From Achromobacter deleyi (GTDB taxonomy: Bacteria; Pseudomonadota; Gammaproteobacteria; Burkholderiales; Burkholderiaceae_B): 64,000 bases of DNA. Where the stretch lies: positions 1 through 64,000 of the forward strand of contig NZ_CADIJO010000003.1 of assembly GCF_902859705.1 (NCBI RefSeq), read 5' to 3'. Both the position numbers and the translations under genes were made by a program. The notes below the pieces were generated by a model. The model did not search any database and was not told where the DNA came from. It worked only from the letters and a program-made list of their open reading frames with translations. Positions 33,814-42,599 of this stretch are shown here, piece after piece. Each line of letters begins with the position of its first letter. The first letter of the stretch is position 1.

Positions 33814-33849
33814 GAAGATTCTCTTTCAAGCTGGGTTGGCCGATGCCGT

Positions 33850-35073
33850 TCATTTCCACAGTGCGCAGCGCGTCTCGTCCTTTTTGGTAAAGGCCTCGTT
33901 GCCGTCGATGGTCTGCACCACGTCGAAGTAGTCCCACGGTTCCTTGGATTGCTCCGGCGTCTTCACCTGCAGCAAATACATGTCGTGCACCACCCGGCCA
34001 TCAGGCCGCACCACGCCGTCCTTGATGTACAGGTCGTTCAGCTTGGTCTGGCGCAGATAGGCCAGCACGCGGTCCGGGTCATCCGTGCCCGTGGCCTTGA
34101 CCGCGCGCAGGTATTGCAGCGCCGCCGAGTAGTCGGCCGCCTGCAACGACGACGGCATCGCCTTGCGGGCCTCGAAGAACTTCTGGCTCCAGGCGCGGGT
34201 CTCTTCCGACGCGTTCCAGTACCAGCTGTCGGTCAGGTACATGCCCTGCGTGGCCGGCAGGCCCATCGCGTGGATGTCGTTGATGAACATGATCAGCCCC
34301 GCCAGGCGCATCGTCTTGGTGATGCCGAACTCGTTCGCGGCCTTGATCGCGTTGGTGGCATCGGCCCCGGCGTTCGCCAGCGCCAGGATCTCGGCCTTGC
34401 TGCTTTGCGCCTGCAACAGGAACGACGAGAAATCCGCCGACGACAGCGGGTGCTTCACCGACCCCACCACCGTGCCGCCGCCCGCTTCCACGACCTTCGT
34501 CGTGTCCGCCTGCAACGCATGCCCAAAGGCATAGTCGGCCGTCAGGAAATACCACTTCTTGCCGCCCGCCTTCACCACCGCCGCCCCCGTGCCGCGCGCC
34601 AGCGCAACCGTGTCGTAGGCGTAGTTCAGCGTATAGGGCGTGCATTGTTCGTTCGTCAGCGCCGGGGCGCCGGCGCCCACCACGATGATCGGCTTCTTCT
34701 TGTCGGCCGCCACCTTCGACATCGCCAGGGCCGTGCTGGAATTGGTGCCGCCGATCAGCATGTCCAGGCCCTTCTGGTCGAACCACTCGCGGGCCTTGGC
34801 CGACGCCACGTCCGCCTTGTTCTGGTGGTCTGCCACCAGCAATTCGATCTTCTTGCCGTTGATCTCGCCGCCCATCTCCTGGATGGCCATCTTGATGGCT
34901 TCCACCCCGCCCGGGCCGTCCGGCCCGGAATACACGCCCGACAGGTCCGTAATGAAGCCGATCCGGATCACATCGTCGGAATACTGGGCCTGCGCGACCG
35001 GGGCATTCAGCAGCGAGACCACGGCCCCGCAGGCGACGGCAGCACGGCAGACCGCCTGTTGCATTGACAACAT
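33850..35073 (-). CDS. ABC transporter substrate-binding protein (LivK-like)
   Basis: A 407-residue periplasmic binding protein with signal peptide (cut near AQA-QY, about residue 29). It has the leucine/amide-type fold: IRIGFITDLSGVYSG and VGAGAPALTNEQCTPYTLNYAYDT are typical. The start at 35073 has GAGGAG at 7 bases; a second ATG three codons in is possible. No permease or ATPase genes flank it, so it depends on components elsewhere. It is first in the operon with BKACE and SDR, so it probably brings in their substrate. Confidence 0.88.
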   Translation of the reverse strand: MLSMQQAVCRAAVACGAVVSLLNAPVAQAQYSDDVIRIGFITDLSGVYSGPDGPGGVEAIKMAIQEMGGEINGKKIELLVADHQNKADVASAKAREWFDQKGLDMLIGGTNSSTALAMSKVAADKKKPIIVVGAGAPALTNEQCTPYTLNYAYDTVALARGTGAAVVKAGGKKWYFLTADYAFGHALQADTTKVVEAGGGTVVGSVKHPLSSADFSSFLLQAQSSKAEILALANAGADATNAIKAANEFGITKTMRLAGLIMFINDIHAMGLPATQGMYLTDSWYWNASEETRAWSQKFFEARKAMPSSLQAADYSAALQYLRAVKATGTDDPDRVLAYLRQTKLNDLYIKDGVVRPDGRVVHDMYLLQVKTPEQSKEPWDYFDVVQTIDGNEAFTKKDETRCALWK

Positions 35074-35291
35074 CGTTATCTCCTCTTATGGTTTTTGGGC
35101 TCTTGGGGCCAAGAGCCTGTCACGACTGCGCCTCGCGCCTTGATACGCGTTCATTGGGTACGCAGGCTACTTTGGGTGTCGACAGGCCCTGGCCTATTCT
35201 GCGTCCCGCCCGGGATGTGAACAGTCATCACAATGACAGAGCGCCCTAGGGTTTACCTGAGCGATATCGCTTCAAAAAATAAGGGATGGAT

Positions 35292-36083
35292 ATGCGTGGA
35301 TCGCCCGCCGGCAGCGCCAACGCGCAGGCCACCGCCACCGAGTCGCCCGCCGGGAAGCGCCGCCCCGCGGCCTGCCCGGTCGATCGCATGCTGGACGTCG
35401 TCCCCTGGTACAAGGGCCTGCCCGCGCTGGAACGCAGCGTGGTCCGGTCCGAATTGCGCACCGTCTCGCTGGCTGCCGGCGAATACCTGTTCCGCTCAGG
35501 TTCCCGCTCGCCCGGCTGGTACGGCGTGGTGGCCGGCCTGGTGAAATGGTCGTCCCGCGGCCCCGACGGCCGGTCCCTGTCGCTGGCCGGCTTCAGCACC
35601 GGAAGCTGGTTCGGCGAAGCCACCATGATCCGCCGCGAGCAATTCGAATACGAAGTCGTCGCCCTGCGCCCCAGCCGGATCGTCATCCTGCCGCGCGACA
35701 CCTGCGAACGCCTGTGGAACAACAACATCGAGTTCACCAAGGTGCTGATGATGCACCTGGCGCAGCGGGTCAATTGGCTGATGGCCTGCTATACGGGCAA
35801 CGTGCTGCTGGACGTGGACACCACCGTGGCCCGCGCCGTTGCCGCACAATGCGATGCCGAGCAGCATTCCGGCTTTGATGGGCGGCTGAAGATCTCGCAG
35901 GAAGAGATCGCGGCGCTGTGCGGGGTATCAAGGCAGCGCTGCAACGCCACCCTGACCCGGCTGGCGCGCGAGGGCGTGCTGCGCACGCACTACGGCGGAT
36001 TGACGGTGCTGGATGCGGAAGCGTTGTATCGGTTTGCGAAGATCAGTCGAAAACCCGCTGCGGGTTCTGAGGCCTCGCAGTAG
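35292..36083 (+). CDS. Crp/Fnr-family regulator
   Basis: A 263-residue regulator. The cyclic-nucleotide-like beta-roll spans about 50-150 (GEYLFRSGSRSPGWYGVVAGLVKW) and a Crp-type helix-turn-helix lies near 205-230 (SQEEIAALCGVSRQRCNATLTRL). There is no Fnr N-terminal Cys cluster. The ATG at 35292 has AAGGGA five bases ahead; an ATG two codons upstream is less well placed. It is divergent from the ABC/BKACE/SDR operon and may control it. Confidence 0.85.
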   Translation: MRGSPAGSANAQATATESPAGKRRPAACPVDRMLDVVPWYKGLPALERSVVRSELRTVSLAAGEYLFRSGSRSPGWYGVVAGLVKWSSRGPDGRSLSLAGFSTGSWFGEATMIRREQFEYEVVALRPSRIVILPRDTCERLWNNNIEFTKVLMMHLAQRVNWLMACYTGNVLLDVDTTVARAVAAQCDAEQHSGFDGRLKISQEEIAALCGVSRQRCNATLTRLAREGVLRTHYGGLTVLDAEALYRFAKISRKPAAGSEASQ

Positions 36084-36114
36084 CAGCACCCTTACCTCCC
36101 CCCAATCGCTCTCT

Positions 36115-36159
36115 TGCGAACGCTGATCGATGATTAGCGCTCTCGGCAAAACGTTCGCA
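36115..36159. repeat. spaced inverted repeat after the Crp/Fnr gene
   Basis: TGCGAACG at 36115-36122 is complementary to CGTTCGCA at 36152-36159, with a 29-base gap. A third TGCGAAA follows at about 36164. It lies between the Crp/Fnr gene and the PoNi-like gene and could be an operator or a weak stem. No T-run is present. Confidence 0.4.
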
Positions 36160-36222
36160 CTTATGCGAAATCGGAACAGAAGCGCATCGAGTATGCAGTC
36201 TGGGGCAGCTTCGCCTCCGGAA

Positions 36223-36244
36223 TTCAGAATCTTCCAATTTCCCC
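36223..36244 (+). repeat. shared upstream motif, copy 2
   Basis: TTCAGAATCTTCCAATTTCCCC reads in the direction of the PoNi-like gene and ends 133 bases before its start. It matches copy 1 at all but one position. Together with copy 3 it marks the upstream regions of accessory-type genes. Confidence 0.65.
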
Positions 36245-36377
36245 AGCCCCAAGGATTGCGCATGATCCCCGGGACCGTTCATGGATATTCACCGCGGCAA
36301 GCGACGGATCGAAGCCTGGACGACTCACACGGCGGCTATTCGCTGCCGCTCCCTCAGGCCGTCCTTCAGGAACAAGC

Positions 36378-37169
36378 ATGCTCGACTTCAACCGTATTCG
36401 TCGCCAAGAGACCCTCGACCAGCGCGCGTTCCTGCAAGAAGATCATTCCCTGCAATTTGACATCACGCTTGCCTTCGAGTCGCTGGCGTCAGGCCGCCCC
36501 GCGGCCCCGAACGCGCCTTCGGCCAACAGATGGACCGTCGCGTTCAAAAGCCTTGAGTTGCTTTTGCTGGGCTACACCGCGGGAAAGCCAATAGAAGAAC
36601 TGCGGACCCAACTACCGACCGTCATCGCCCGCTTTGGCAATTACCTCGGCCAAGACGCCTCTCCTTCCCGCAAGCGCCCGCCGGAACACGTCGCAGATAC
36701 GCTGGAAATCACCCAGCTCGATAACTACGTATACGTGTTCTGGCTGCTGGCCTTGTGCAAGTTGCTGCGGCACGAGGCCCTGGTCCAGGAAGTGGTCCGC
36801 TGGGTCGACCAGTCCTGGGACGTCAACCGACGCCGCGACGCCTTGTTTGAAAACGTCGTCGCCGAGCTGACCGGCGTGCGCCTGGCAACCCCGTGCGTCA
36901 TGCTGCACCCCGATCCCTATCATTCCCTGGGTCGCGTCACGCTGGTTCCGCCCGATGAGCGCGTGGCTCACATGAAGACCCTGCTGGACGAGTGGTACGA
37001 CGGAATGGAACCGAACTACTGGCACGACTCGCATATCGACGACGTTCACTTCGGCTACTGGTGCCTGGAAGCGGCGCTGGTCACGGTGCTATGGAACGTC
37101 GACGACAGCAGCTACCGAGACCATCCCCACTATCCGAGCGACTTGGTTGACTGGTATCGAATCAGATAA
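36378..37169 (+). CDS. PoNi-like (DUF1911) immunity protein
   Basis: A 263-residue protein. The C-terminal segment FGYWCLEAALVTVLW followed by DDSSYRDHPHYPSDLVDW matches the PoNi/DUF1911 domain, which protects cells from PoNe DNase toxins delivered by type VI or other systems. The N-terminal half is helical, with a Cys- and Trp-containing middle. No PoNe toxin or secretion gene is beside it, so it is an orphan immunity gene. An AGGA site is 7-8 bases from the ATG. Base composition is lower in GC than nearby catabolic genes. Confidence 0.8.
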   Translation: MLDFNRIRRQETLDQRAFLQEDHSLQFDITLAFESLASGRPAAPNAPSANRWTVAFKSLELLLLGYTAGKPIEELRTQLPTVIARFGNYLGQDASPSRKRPPEHVADTLEITQLDNYVYVFWLLALCKLLRHEALVQEVVRWVDQSWDVNRRRDALFENVVAELTGVRLATPCVMLHPDPYHSLGRVTLVPPDERVAHMKTLLDEWYDGMEPNYWHDSHIDDVHFGYWCLEAALVTVLWNVDDSSYRDHPHYPSDLVDWYRIR

Positions 37170-37241
37170 CGAACAGAACCAGACCACGTTTTCAGGACTG
37201 CGGGCCAGCGTAGCGCCGAGTCATCTTCAACGATATAAAGC

Positions 37242-37284
37242 GTCAAATATGAACTCTTGAATACGCACTGAGTTCATATTTGAC
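37242..37284. repeat. perfect 15-base inverted repeat
   Basis: GTCAAATATGAACTC at 37242-37256 is exactly complementary to GAGTTCATATTTGAC at 37270-37284, with a 13-base loop. It is AT-rich in a GC-rich genome and lies between convergent genes (PoNi-like and RraA-like). It may be a bidirectional terminator without T-runs, or the end of a lost mobile element. Confidence 0.6.
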
Positions 37285-37322
37285 CCGTCAATCAGCGGGC
37301 GGGCAGCCGCCCAGATTGCCCG

Positions 37323-38003
37323 TCAGAACTTCCCATGCCGCAGATACGCTTCCTGCGGATCCACCCCCTCAAGGATTGCCGTACGAACCAGGTTTTCCTT
37401 GCCCATGGCCTCTTCTGCCAGCAGCAGCACGCGATCAAGATTCGCACGTGGAATGCGCACCACGCCGTCACGATCGCCAAACAGGTAATCGCCAGGAAAT
37501 ATCCTGACCTCACCAATGGTGACCGGCACATCAATGCCATACGGCAGCCAATAGCCCACCACATCGCGTGGCGTGTGGTAGCGATGCCAGACCTGAAAAC
37601 CGATGTCCAGGATGGATTGGGAATCACGAATCCCGCCATCGGCGATCACGCCGCACACCCCCTTGTACTTGAGCGTTTCGGCAGACAGCTCGCCCATATG
37701 CGCGACCGTGGAGTCGTTGGGTTGTATCACCAGCACGTGCCCCGGCTTCGCCTTGGACAGCATGCCTGTCCAGCCCAGCAAGGTTTCATGCCCAAAGGCC
37801 GAGGGATCGACGCGGCCGGCAACGGTAAACGCCGGGCCGGCCATCTTTTGCCCCGGTATCAATGGCCGCAATGTGGAAGGCAGCGTGAAGTTGCGCAGCC
37901 CTTCGGCCCGCATCACATCGTGAAGAATTGCTGAATGACACTTGGCCAGGCGATCCAGGTAGGCGGCTTGCTGGCGTTCCATGTCTTTTTCCGGTGTGCT
38001 CAT
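37323..38003 (-). CDS. RraA-like aldolase family protein (HMG aldolase type)
   Basis: A 226-residue protein of the RraA/4-hydroxy-4-methyl-2-oxoglutarate aldolase family. The signature is present as HMGELSAETLKYKGVCG followed by VIADGGIRD, with the Asp-Gly and Arg-Asp residues that bind Mg and pyruvate. The longer length and aldolase-type motif favour pyruvate aldolase or oxaloacetate decarboxylase activity over RNase E regulation. It stands alone between accessory genes. Another RraA-family gene is at 57336-58013 but is not closely similar. Confidence 0.85.
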   Translation of the reverse strand: MSTPEKDMERQQAAYLDRLAKCHSAILHDVMRAEGLRNFTLPSTLRPLIPGQKMAGPAFTVAGRVDPSAFGHETLLGWTGMLSKAKPGHVLVIQPNDSTVAHMGELSAETLKYKGVCGVIADGGIRDSQSILDIGFQVWHRYHTPRDVVGYWLPYGIDVPVTIGEVRIFPGDYLFGDRDGVVRIPRANLDRVLLLAEEAMGKENLVRTAILEGVDPQEAYLRHGKF

Positions 38004-38157
38004 CGTTGTCTCCTCGTGTTGCCATGACCGTCACGGCGATGCGCCGTTGCCTATGGCGTGCCCAGTCCCAAGCGAGCCGACGGAGAATCACAACGCGAGA
38101 TGCCAACCGCGTTCGCACGGGCAGAGCTCCCCATGCTAGGGTGCGCGCGAGCGGGTA

Positions 38158-38178
38158 GAAATTGGAAAATTCTCAAAA
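38158..38178 (-). repeat. shared upstream motif, copy 3
   Basis: Read toward the RraA-like gene it is TTTTGAGAATTTTCCAATTTC, a diverged version of copies 1 and 2, sharing GAAT-TTTCCAATTTC. It lies about 155 bases upstream of that gene. Confidence 0.5.
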
Positions 38179-38288
38179 CGAGTCAGCGCGACGGCACCGG
38201 ACGACCCGAAACATGCGGCTCGGGAAACGTCATCAAAGGACCGGTTCGGGCCACATGGCGATCGCTCAGCCCAACGAGGGCAGGCGCT

Positions 38289-39347
38289 TTACGCGGCTTG
38301 CAGCCTGGCGCCACGCGACCGCCGACGCAGTTCCACCACTCGCTCGGCCCCCACTGCTCGGGCACGCAGCTGGCCACAACCTGCCTCGACGTCCTGCCCC
38401 GCGCTATTCCTGACCTTGGTCAGCACGCCTCTGCGGTGCAGGATGCGGACAATCTCGCGGATGCGTTCGGTGTCGGGACGCTGGTAGTCGTCGCCTTCCA
38501 GGCTGTTGAACGGAATGACGTTGAGCACGCCGAACTTGCCCTTGAGCAAGCGCTCGATGGCATCGAGTTCGTCGTCACCATCGTTCACGCCCTTGAGCAG
38601 CGTCCACTGGTACTGCACCGGGTATCCGGTATCGCGGGCATAGGCTTCACCCAGCTCGACCAGTTCTTCGGGCGTAATCTGCGGCGCGCGCGGCAAGAGA
38701 TGCCGGCGCAGGTCGGCCTTGGTCGTGTGCAGCGACAGCGCCAGAGCAGGCTTGACGCGTTGCTGCGGCAAGGCGTCGAACACGCGCCGGTCACCGACGG
38801 TGGAGAACACCAAGTTCTTGTGGCCGATGTTGCCTTCCGTACCGAGCAGGTCGATGGCTTCGAGCACGTTGTCCAGGTTGTGCGCCGGCTCGCCCATGCC
38901 CATGAAGACCACTTTCTTCACCGCTCGCTGGCGTCGCGCCAACACAAACTGGGCCAGGATTTCCATGCTGGTCACCTGGCGGATCAGGCCGCTCTTGCCG
39001 GTCATGCAGAACCGGCAGCCCACCGCACAGCCGACCTGCGTGGAAACACAGAGCCCGTCGCGCGGCAGCAGCACGCTTTCCACCATCTGGCCATCGGCCA
39101 GGGCAAGAAGCAGGCGCGCGCCGTCGTTGCCGGCATGCTCGGAATGGACTCGCGCAAGGCCGTCCAGTTCCGACGCCAAGGCGGGCAGCGCATCCCGCAG
39201 CGCCAACGGCAGGTAATTGTCGAAACGCCGGCGCCAGGTGTCGGTGTCGAACGCTTGCCCGCTCAACCAGGCGCGCATGACCCGGCCGCGATGAGCCGGC
39301 TGGGCGCCGAGGGCGGCGAGGCGGGGGTGGAAGTCGGAGAAGCGCAT
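38289..39347 (-). CDS. RlmN/Cfr-family radical SAM methyltransferase
   Basis: A 352-residue radical SAM enzyme. The cluster motif CAVGCRFC (CxxxCxxC) is preceded by the conserved Cys in GLCVSTQVGC, and the second catalytic Cys is in QDVEAGCGQL near the C-terminus. These residues define RlmN and Cfr, which methylate C2 or C8 of A2503 in 23S rRNA and C2 of A37 in some tRNAs. It is shorter than the housekeeping RlmN (about 380 residues) and isolated from ispG or ndk, its usual neighbours. It may be a second paralogue; C2 or C8 specificity is not decided here. Confidence 0.85.
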   Translation of the reverse strand: MRFSDFHPRLAALGAQPAHRGRVMRAWLSGQAFDTDTWRRRFDNYLPLALRDALPALASELDGLARVHSEHAGNDGARLLLALADGQMVESVLLPRDGLCVSTQVGCAVGCRFCMTGKSGLIRQVTSMEILAQFVLARRQRAVKKVVFMGMGEPAHNLDNVLEAIDLLGTEGNIGHKNLVFSTVGDRRVFDALPQQRVKPALALSLHTTKADLRRHLLPRAPQITPEELVELGEAYARDTGYPVQYQWTLLKGVNDGDDELDAIERLLKGKFGVLNVIPFNSLEGDDYQRPDTERIREIVRILHRRGVLTKVRNSAGQDVEAGCGQLRARAVGAERVVELRRRSRGARLQAA

Positions 39348-39554
39348 GGGGAGCGGATTTTACTCTGCTCGGTGCGGGCAAAATCAGTCGAAAGCCTATG
39401 GAAGCGAGCGAGAGGTCGAGCTATGGTCTCGACGTCGAGATGTTCGTAGTTTGAGCCCTTAAGCAGGTTTAAGACTGGAACTGCAGTCATCAAACGCGGC
39501 CCTGAGCAGGCAAGGGGTGACGGATCGGTGAGATTGATTTCACGATTAGATTCA

Positions 39555-39589
39555 GCATTAGAAATAGCCCATAAGACTATTTCTAATGC
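39555..39589. promoter_or_regulatory. perfect 13-base inverted repeat upstream of abiE genes
   Basis: GCATTAGAAATAG at 39555-39567 pairs with CTATTTCTAATGC at 39577-39589 around a nine-base loop. It ends 53 bases before the AbiEi start. AbiEi antitoxins are known to repress their own operon by binding inverted repeats in the promoter, so this is the likely operator. The 295-base gap holding it is AT-richer than the rest. Confidence 0.65.
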
Positions 39590-39642
39590 ATTTTCTCTGT
39601 CCACAAGAACAAAACGATTAAATGTTGTGCTAATTTTCAACC

Positions 39643-40401
39643 ATGGAAGGAAATTCTAGGCACCAAGTAATCAAGCGACTCCAAGCGGATCTTCCCCGTG
39701 GCGCGCCGTTTGACTTGACCATTCTCGCTCAGTTCGGAGTGTCTCCCCAACTTGCTGCACGTTACGTTGAGGGGGGCTGGCTCGTGCGGCTGGCACAAGG
39801 CGTCTACGCCTTCCCGAATGATGATTTCGGGGCCTACGGCGCGTTGAAGCTTCTGCAACGGCGCGTGCCTGGCCTGCACATCGGGGGCAGAAGTGCGCTA
39901 GCCCTCCAGGGTGTACGGCACAACCTGGGCAGCCGGGACACGCTGGTATTGTGGGGAGGTAGCCGCTACATGTTGCCAGCCTGGTTCACATCGCGCTTTC
40001 CGGCGCGTTATGTTCACGCCAGCCTGTTCGATTGGCCGGATTCTGCCCTGGCCAGCAAAAGCCTGGGTACCCCCCCTGGCCTACCCGAGGGACTAGCGGT
40101 GGCAGCACCCGAACGCGCCGTGCTGGAACTGCTGTATGACGCTGGCACCAGGCAAAGCCTGGAAGAGGCCCGTAATCTCTTCGATGGTTTGCGTTCACCG
40201 CGCAAGGAGTTGCTGGGCCAATTGTTGTCCTGCTGCACGAGCGTCAAGACCGTCCGCCTGTTCCTTACCTGGGCCCGCGAGACCCAGGTAGTGGATGTGG
40301 ACGATTTGCTCACGCGATATTCGCCACGTACTGGCAGTACGAAACGCTGGATGAGCCGGCTTGCCGACGGCACCCTGTTGAGTCTGAACCCATATGGATA
40401 A
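39643..40401 (+). CDS. AbiEi-family type IV antitoxin
   Basis: A 252-residue protein. The N-terminal winged helix (about 15-60, FDLTILAQFGVSPQLAARYVEGGWLVRLAQGVYAF) and the C-terminal antitoxin domain (APERAVLELLYD near 150) are typical of AbiEi. It acts as autorepressor and blocks the AbiEii toxin without a direct complex (type IV). The gene overlaps the toxin gene by eight bases. Upstream lies a perfect inverted repeat. The pair gives phage resistance by abortive infection in other hosts. Confidence 0.88.
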   Translation: MEGNSRHQVIKRLQADLPRGAPFDLTILAQFGVSPQLAARYVEGGWLVRLAQGVYAFPNDDFGAYGALKLLQRRVPGLHIGGRSALALQGVRHNLGSRDTLVLWGGSRYMLPAWFTSRFPARYVHASLFDWPDSALASKSLGTPPGLPEGLAVAAPERAVLELLYDAGTRQSLEEARNLFDGLRSPRKELLGQLLSCCTSVKTVRLFLTWARETQVVDVDDLLTRYSPRTGSTKRWMSRLADGTLLSLNPYG

Positions 40402-41323
40402 GGACTACGCCGATACGGTTCGCCTGCTACTCGCTGTCACGCCTGAAGTCTTCGCTAACGACGTATTTGCGATGAAGGGAGGCACGGCGATCAACCTGTT
40501 CGTGCAGGACATGCCCCGCCTGTCGGTCGATATCGACGTGGTGTACCGGCCTTGGGATGTAGCACGGGACGAGGCGCTGGGCGCGATCAACAGCGAACTG
40601 GCAGCCATCACGCAGCGCGTTGCGCCACTTGACGTGCAGACACGTCTGATTCGCGGCAATGACCTCAGCGACACCAAATTGATCATCGGAAACGATACCA
40701 GCCAGGTGAAGATCGAAGTCAATGTAGTATTCCGTGGAACGGTGCTGCCTATCGAGCATAGACCGCTGAGCGCCAGAACCAGTGAGATGTTCAGCGTCGA
40801 GTTCACGGCACCGATCCTCGCGCGAGACGAGTTATATGCTGGCAAGCTGGTCGCGGCCCTGGACCGGCAGCATCCGCGTGATCTGTTCGACGTATGGCAG
40901 CTTTACGAATCTGGAGGTGTCAGCGATGAAATGGTCGAGTGCTTCGTGATCTATCTGGCCGGCCACAATCGACCGCCCCATGAAGTGCTGTTCGGCAACG
41001 ACAAGGACATTTCGGCAGAGTATGAGCGTGCTTTCGTCGGCATGACTGAAGTGGACTGCTCGCTAGAAATGCTGCTGAAGGCTCGTGCCAGATTGCGGCA
41101 AGAACTGCCGCAACGAATGACCGCACATCACAAGCAATTCCTGAGCGGGCTAGTGCGTGCTGAACCTGACTGGGCATTACTGCAATGCCGGCACGCTGCC
41201 CAACTGCCAGCTTTACGGTGGAAGCTCGCTAACCTGGAGGCGTTCCGCAAAAAACGCCCAAATGATTTTTTTACACAGGCTGATGCGCTTGATGCCGGGC
41301 TGAGCCACAAAGATCAAAAATGA
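40394..41323 (+). CDS. AbiEii/AbiGii-family nucleotidyltransferase toxin
   Basis: A 309-residue nucleotidyltransferase-fold toxin. The motifs are MKGGTAINLF (motif I), SVDIDVVY (catalytic DxD), LYAGKLVAAL (Lys) and RDLFDVW (Asp). AbiEii toxins transfer nucleotides to tRNA or other acceptors and stop growth. The ATG at 40394 lies within the antitoxin gene. All catalytic positions look intact, so the system is probably active. Confidence 0.88.
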   Translation: MDKDYADTVRLLLAVTPEVFANDVFAMKGGTAINLFVQDMPRLSVDIDVVYRPWDVARDEALGAINSELAAITQRVAPLDVQTRLIRGNDLSDTKLIIGNDTSQVKIEVNVVFRGTVLPIEHRPLSARTSEMFSVEFTAPILARDELYAGKLVAALDRQHPRDLFDVWQLYESGGVSDEMVECFVIYLAGHNRPPHEVLFGNDKDISAEYERAFVGMTEVDCSLEMLLKARARLRQELPQRMTAHHKQFLSGLVRAEPDWALLQCRHAAQLPALRWKLANLEAFRKKRPNDFFTQADALDAGLSHKDQK

Positions 41324-41356
41324 GCGGGCCGCCGTTGTCAGCTTTAGAAGCCCCAC

Positions 41357-42412
41357 CTACCCCGCAATGGCCTGGGCCAGTTGCTGGATAGACAGCGGCG
41401 CGCAACCCTCGGCGTCGTTGCTGACCGTCACGTAGGCCGGTTGGCCCGCGCCCGTAATGCCGCGGACCGTGCGCGCCAACACCATGCGAGTGGGAATGTC
41501 CTCGCTGAGAATGGCATTGAACGGATCATGCTTCTTCTGCGCGGCGGCATACCCATAGGGGCCGAAAACGCGGTTCAGGTTCCAGCGGCAGACCAGCGGC
41601 CCCGGCCATAGCGCGCGCAGCATCGGCAATTGCGCTTCGATCGGTGGCATCTTGCCATGCAGCCCAAGGCAGAAAGTGGCCCCATGCGCCTTGAGCGTGT
41701 CGACCAGCGCCTGGCCCAGTAGTTCCGGGTCTCGTACTTCCACCGCGACGATCACGGCCTCATGCGTGGACAATGCTTCTCGGACAGCCGCCAGCATGTG
41801 CCCCAATTTCTCGAACAGCGATGCCTGGCGACTCAGCCAGCCCAGAGGCAGCGGACTCAGCTGGAACACCAGGACGCCGAGCTTGGCCCCCAGGCCTTCG
41901 AGCGCCGGCCGTACGAATTCCTGGACGGCCAGCGACGGATCCAGGAAAACCGGGTTGGCGTCGCGCGTCCTGCCTTCTTCGCCACGCACCTGGGCGTCTG
42001 TAATGCTGGAGGGACATTTGACGACGAAACGGAAATCATCATCGACCTGTCCCGCATAACCGGCATACTGGCTCGCCGTCAACGGCTGCCAGAAAGTGCG
42101 GTCCACGCAAACCGTGCGCAAAAGCGGATGCCGATGGTAGGCGCCAAGGCCGTGCCTGGACAGCGTGCTCGAATCGTATTCGCCGTCCCAGACCAGCCCT
42201 TCCCAGCCGGGGTATGACCAGGTGGAGACGCCAAAGCGCAACTGCGCCGGCAACTGCTGCGCAAGCGCGCTCCATTCCTGCGCCGCAGGAGCGGGAAGCA
42301 CTCTGGCCATGTTCCGGAGGGCGGAAACATCGAGATTGGCAGGAGAGGCGGCATGCTCCGAGGCCTTGGCCGGCGGCACGGGCAGCGCATCTCCGAATAG
42401 ATCTTCTTGCAT
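41357..42412 (-). CDS. DUF72 (YecE-like) family protein
   Basis: A 351-residue protein. The DUF72 TIM-barrel start RFGVSTWSYPGWEGLVWDGEY is visible near residue 58 and FVVKCPSSITD and VEVRDPE follow. Function is unknown; the fold resembles xylose-isomerase-type barrels. It carries an N-terminal extension of about 55 residues. Many bacteria hold it as a lone gene. It lies between the AbiE pair and a tRNA gene. Confidence 0.85.
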   Translation of the reverse strand: MQEDLFGDALPVPPAKASEHAASPANLDVSALRNMARVLPAPAAQEWSALAQQLPAQLRFGVSTWSYPGWEGLVWDGEYDSSTLSRHGLGAYHRHPLLRTVCVDRTFWQPLTASQYAGYAGQVDDDFRFVVKCPSSITDAQVRGEEGRTRDANPVFLDPSLAVQEFVRPALEGLGAKLGVLVFQLSPLPLGWLSRQASLFEKLGHMLAAVREALSTHEAVIVAVEVRDPELLGQALVDTLKAHGATFCLGLHGKMPPIEAQLPMLRALWPGPLVCRWNLNRVFGPYGYAAAQKKHDPFNAILSEDIPTRMVLARTVRGITGAGQPAYVTVSNDAEGCAPLSIQQLAQAIAG

Positions 42413-42599
42413 GCTCGTGATTCTAAAGAAATAACGAACCAGACTACATTTTCACGCAGACAGCCTGGCGCACACGCGGTACAGCCACGGACGCGCAGCG
42501 GCACGCCGATCGGAAAGAGCCATCAGGAGATTTGCCAGGAAAATCAGGCGATCGCACAGCTCAGTACAAGAACGGCGACGTAAGCGATGAAGGGAAAAT

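Noticed and set aside
36130..36594. 154-residue plus-strand frame overlapping the PoNi-like gene start
   Set aside because: Different frame from the PoNi-like gene, no domain, and it runs through the shared motif and inverted repeat.
39263..39640. 125-residue minus-strand frame between rlmN-like and abiEi genes
   Set aside because: Overlaps the rlmN-like start, contains the inverted repeat region and has no ribosome site or domain.
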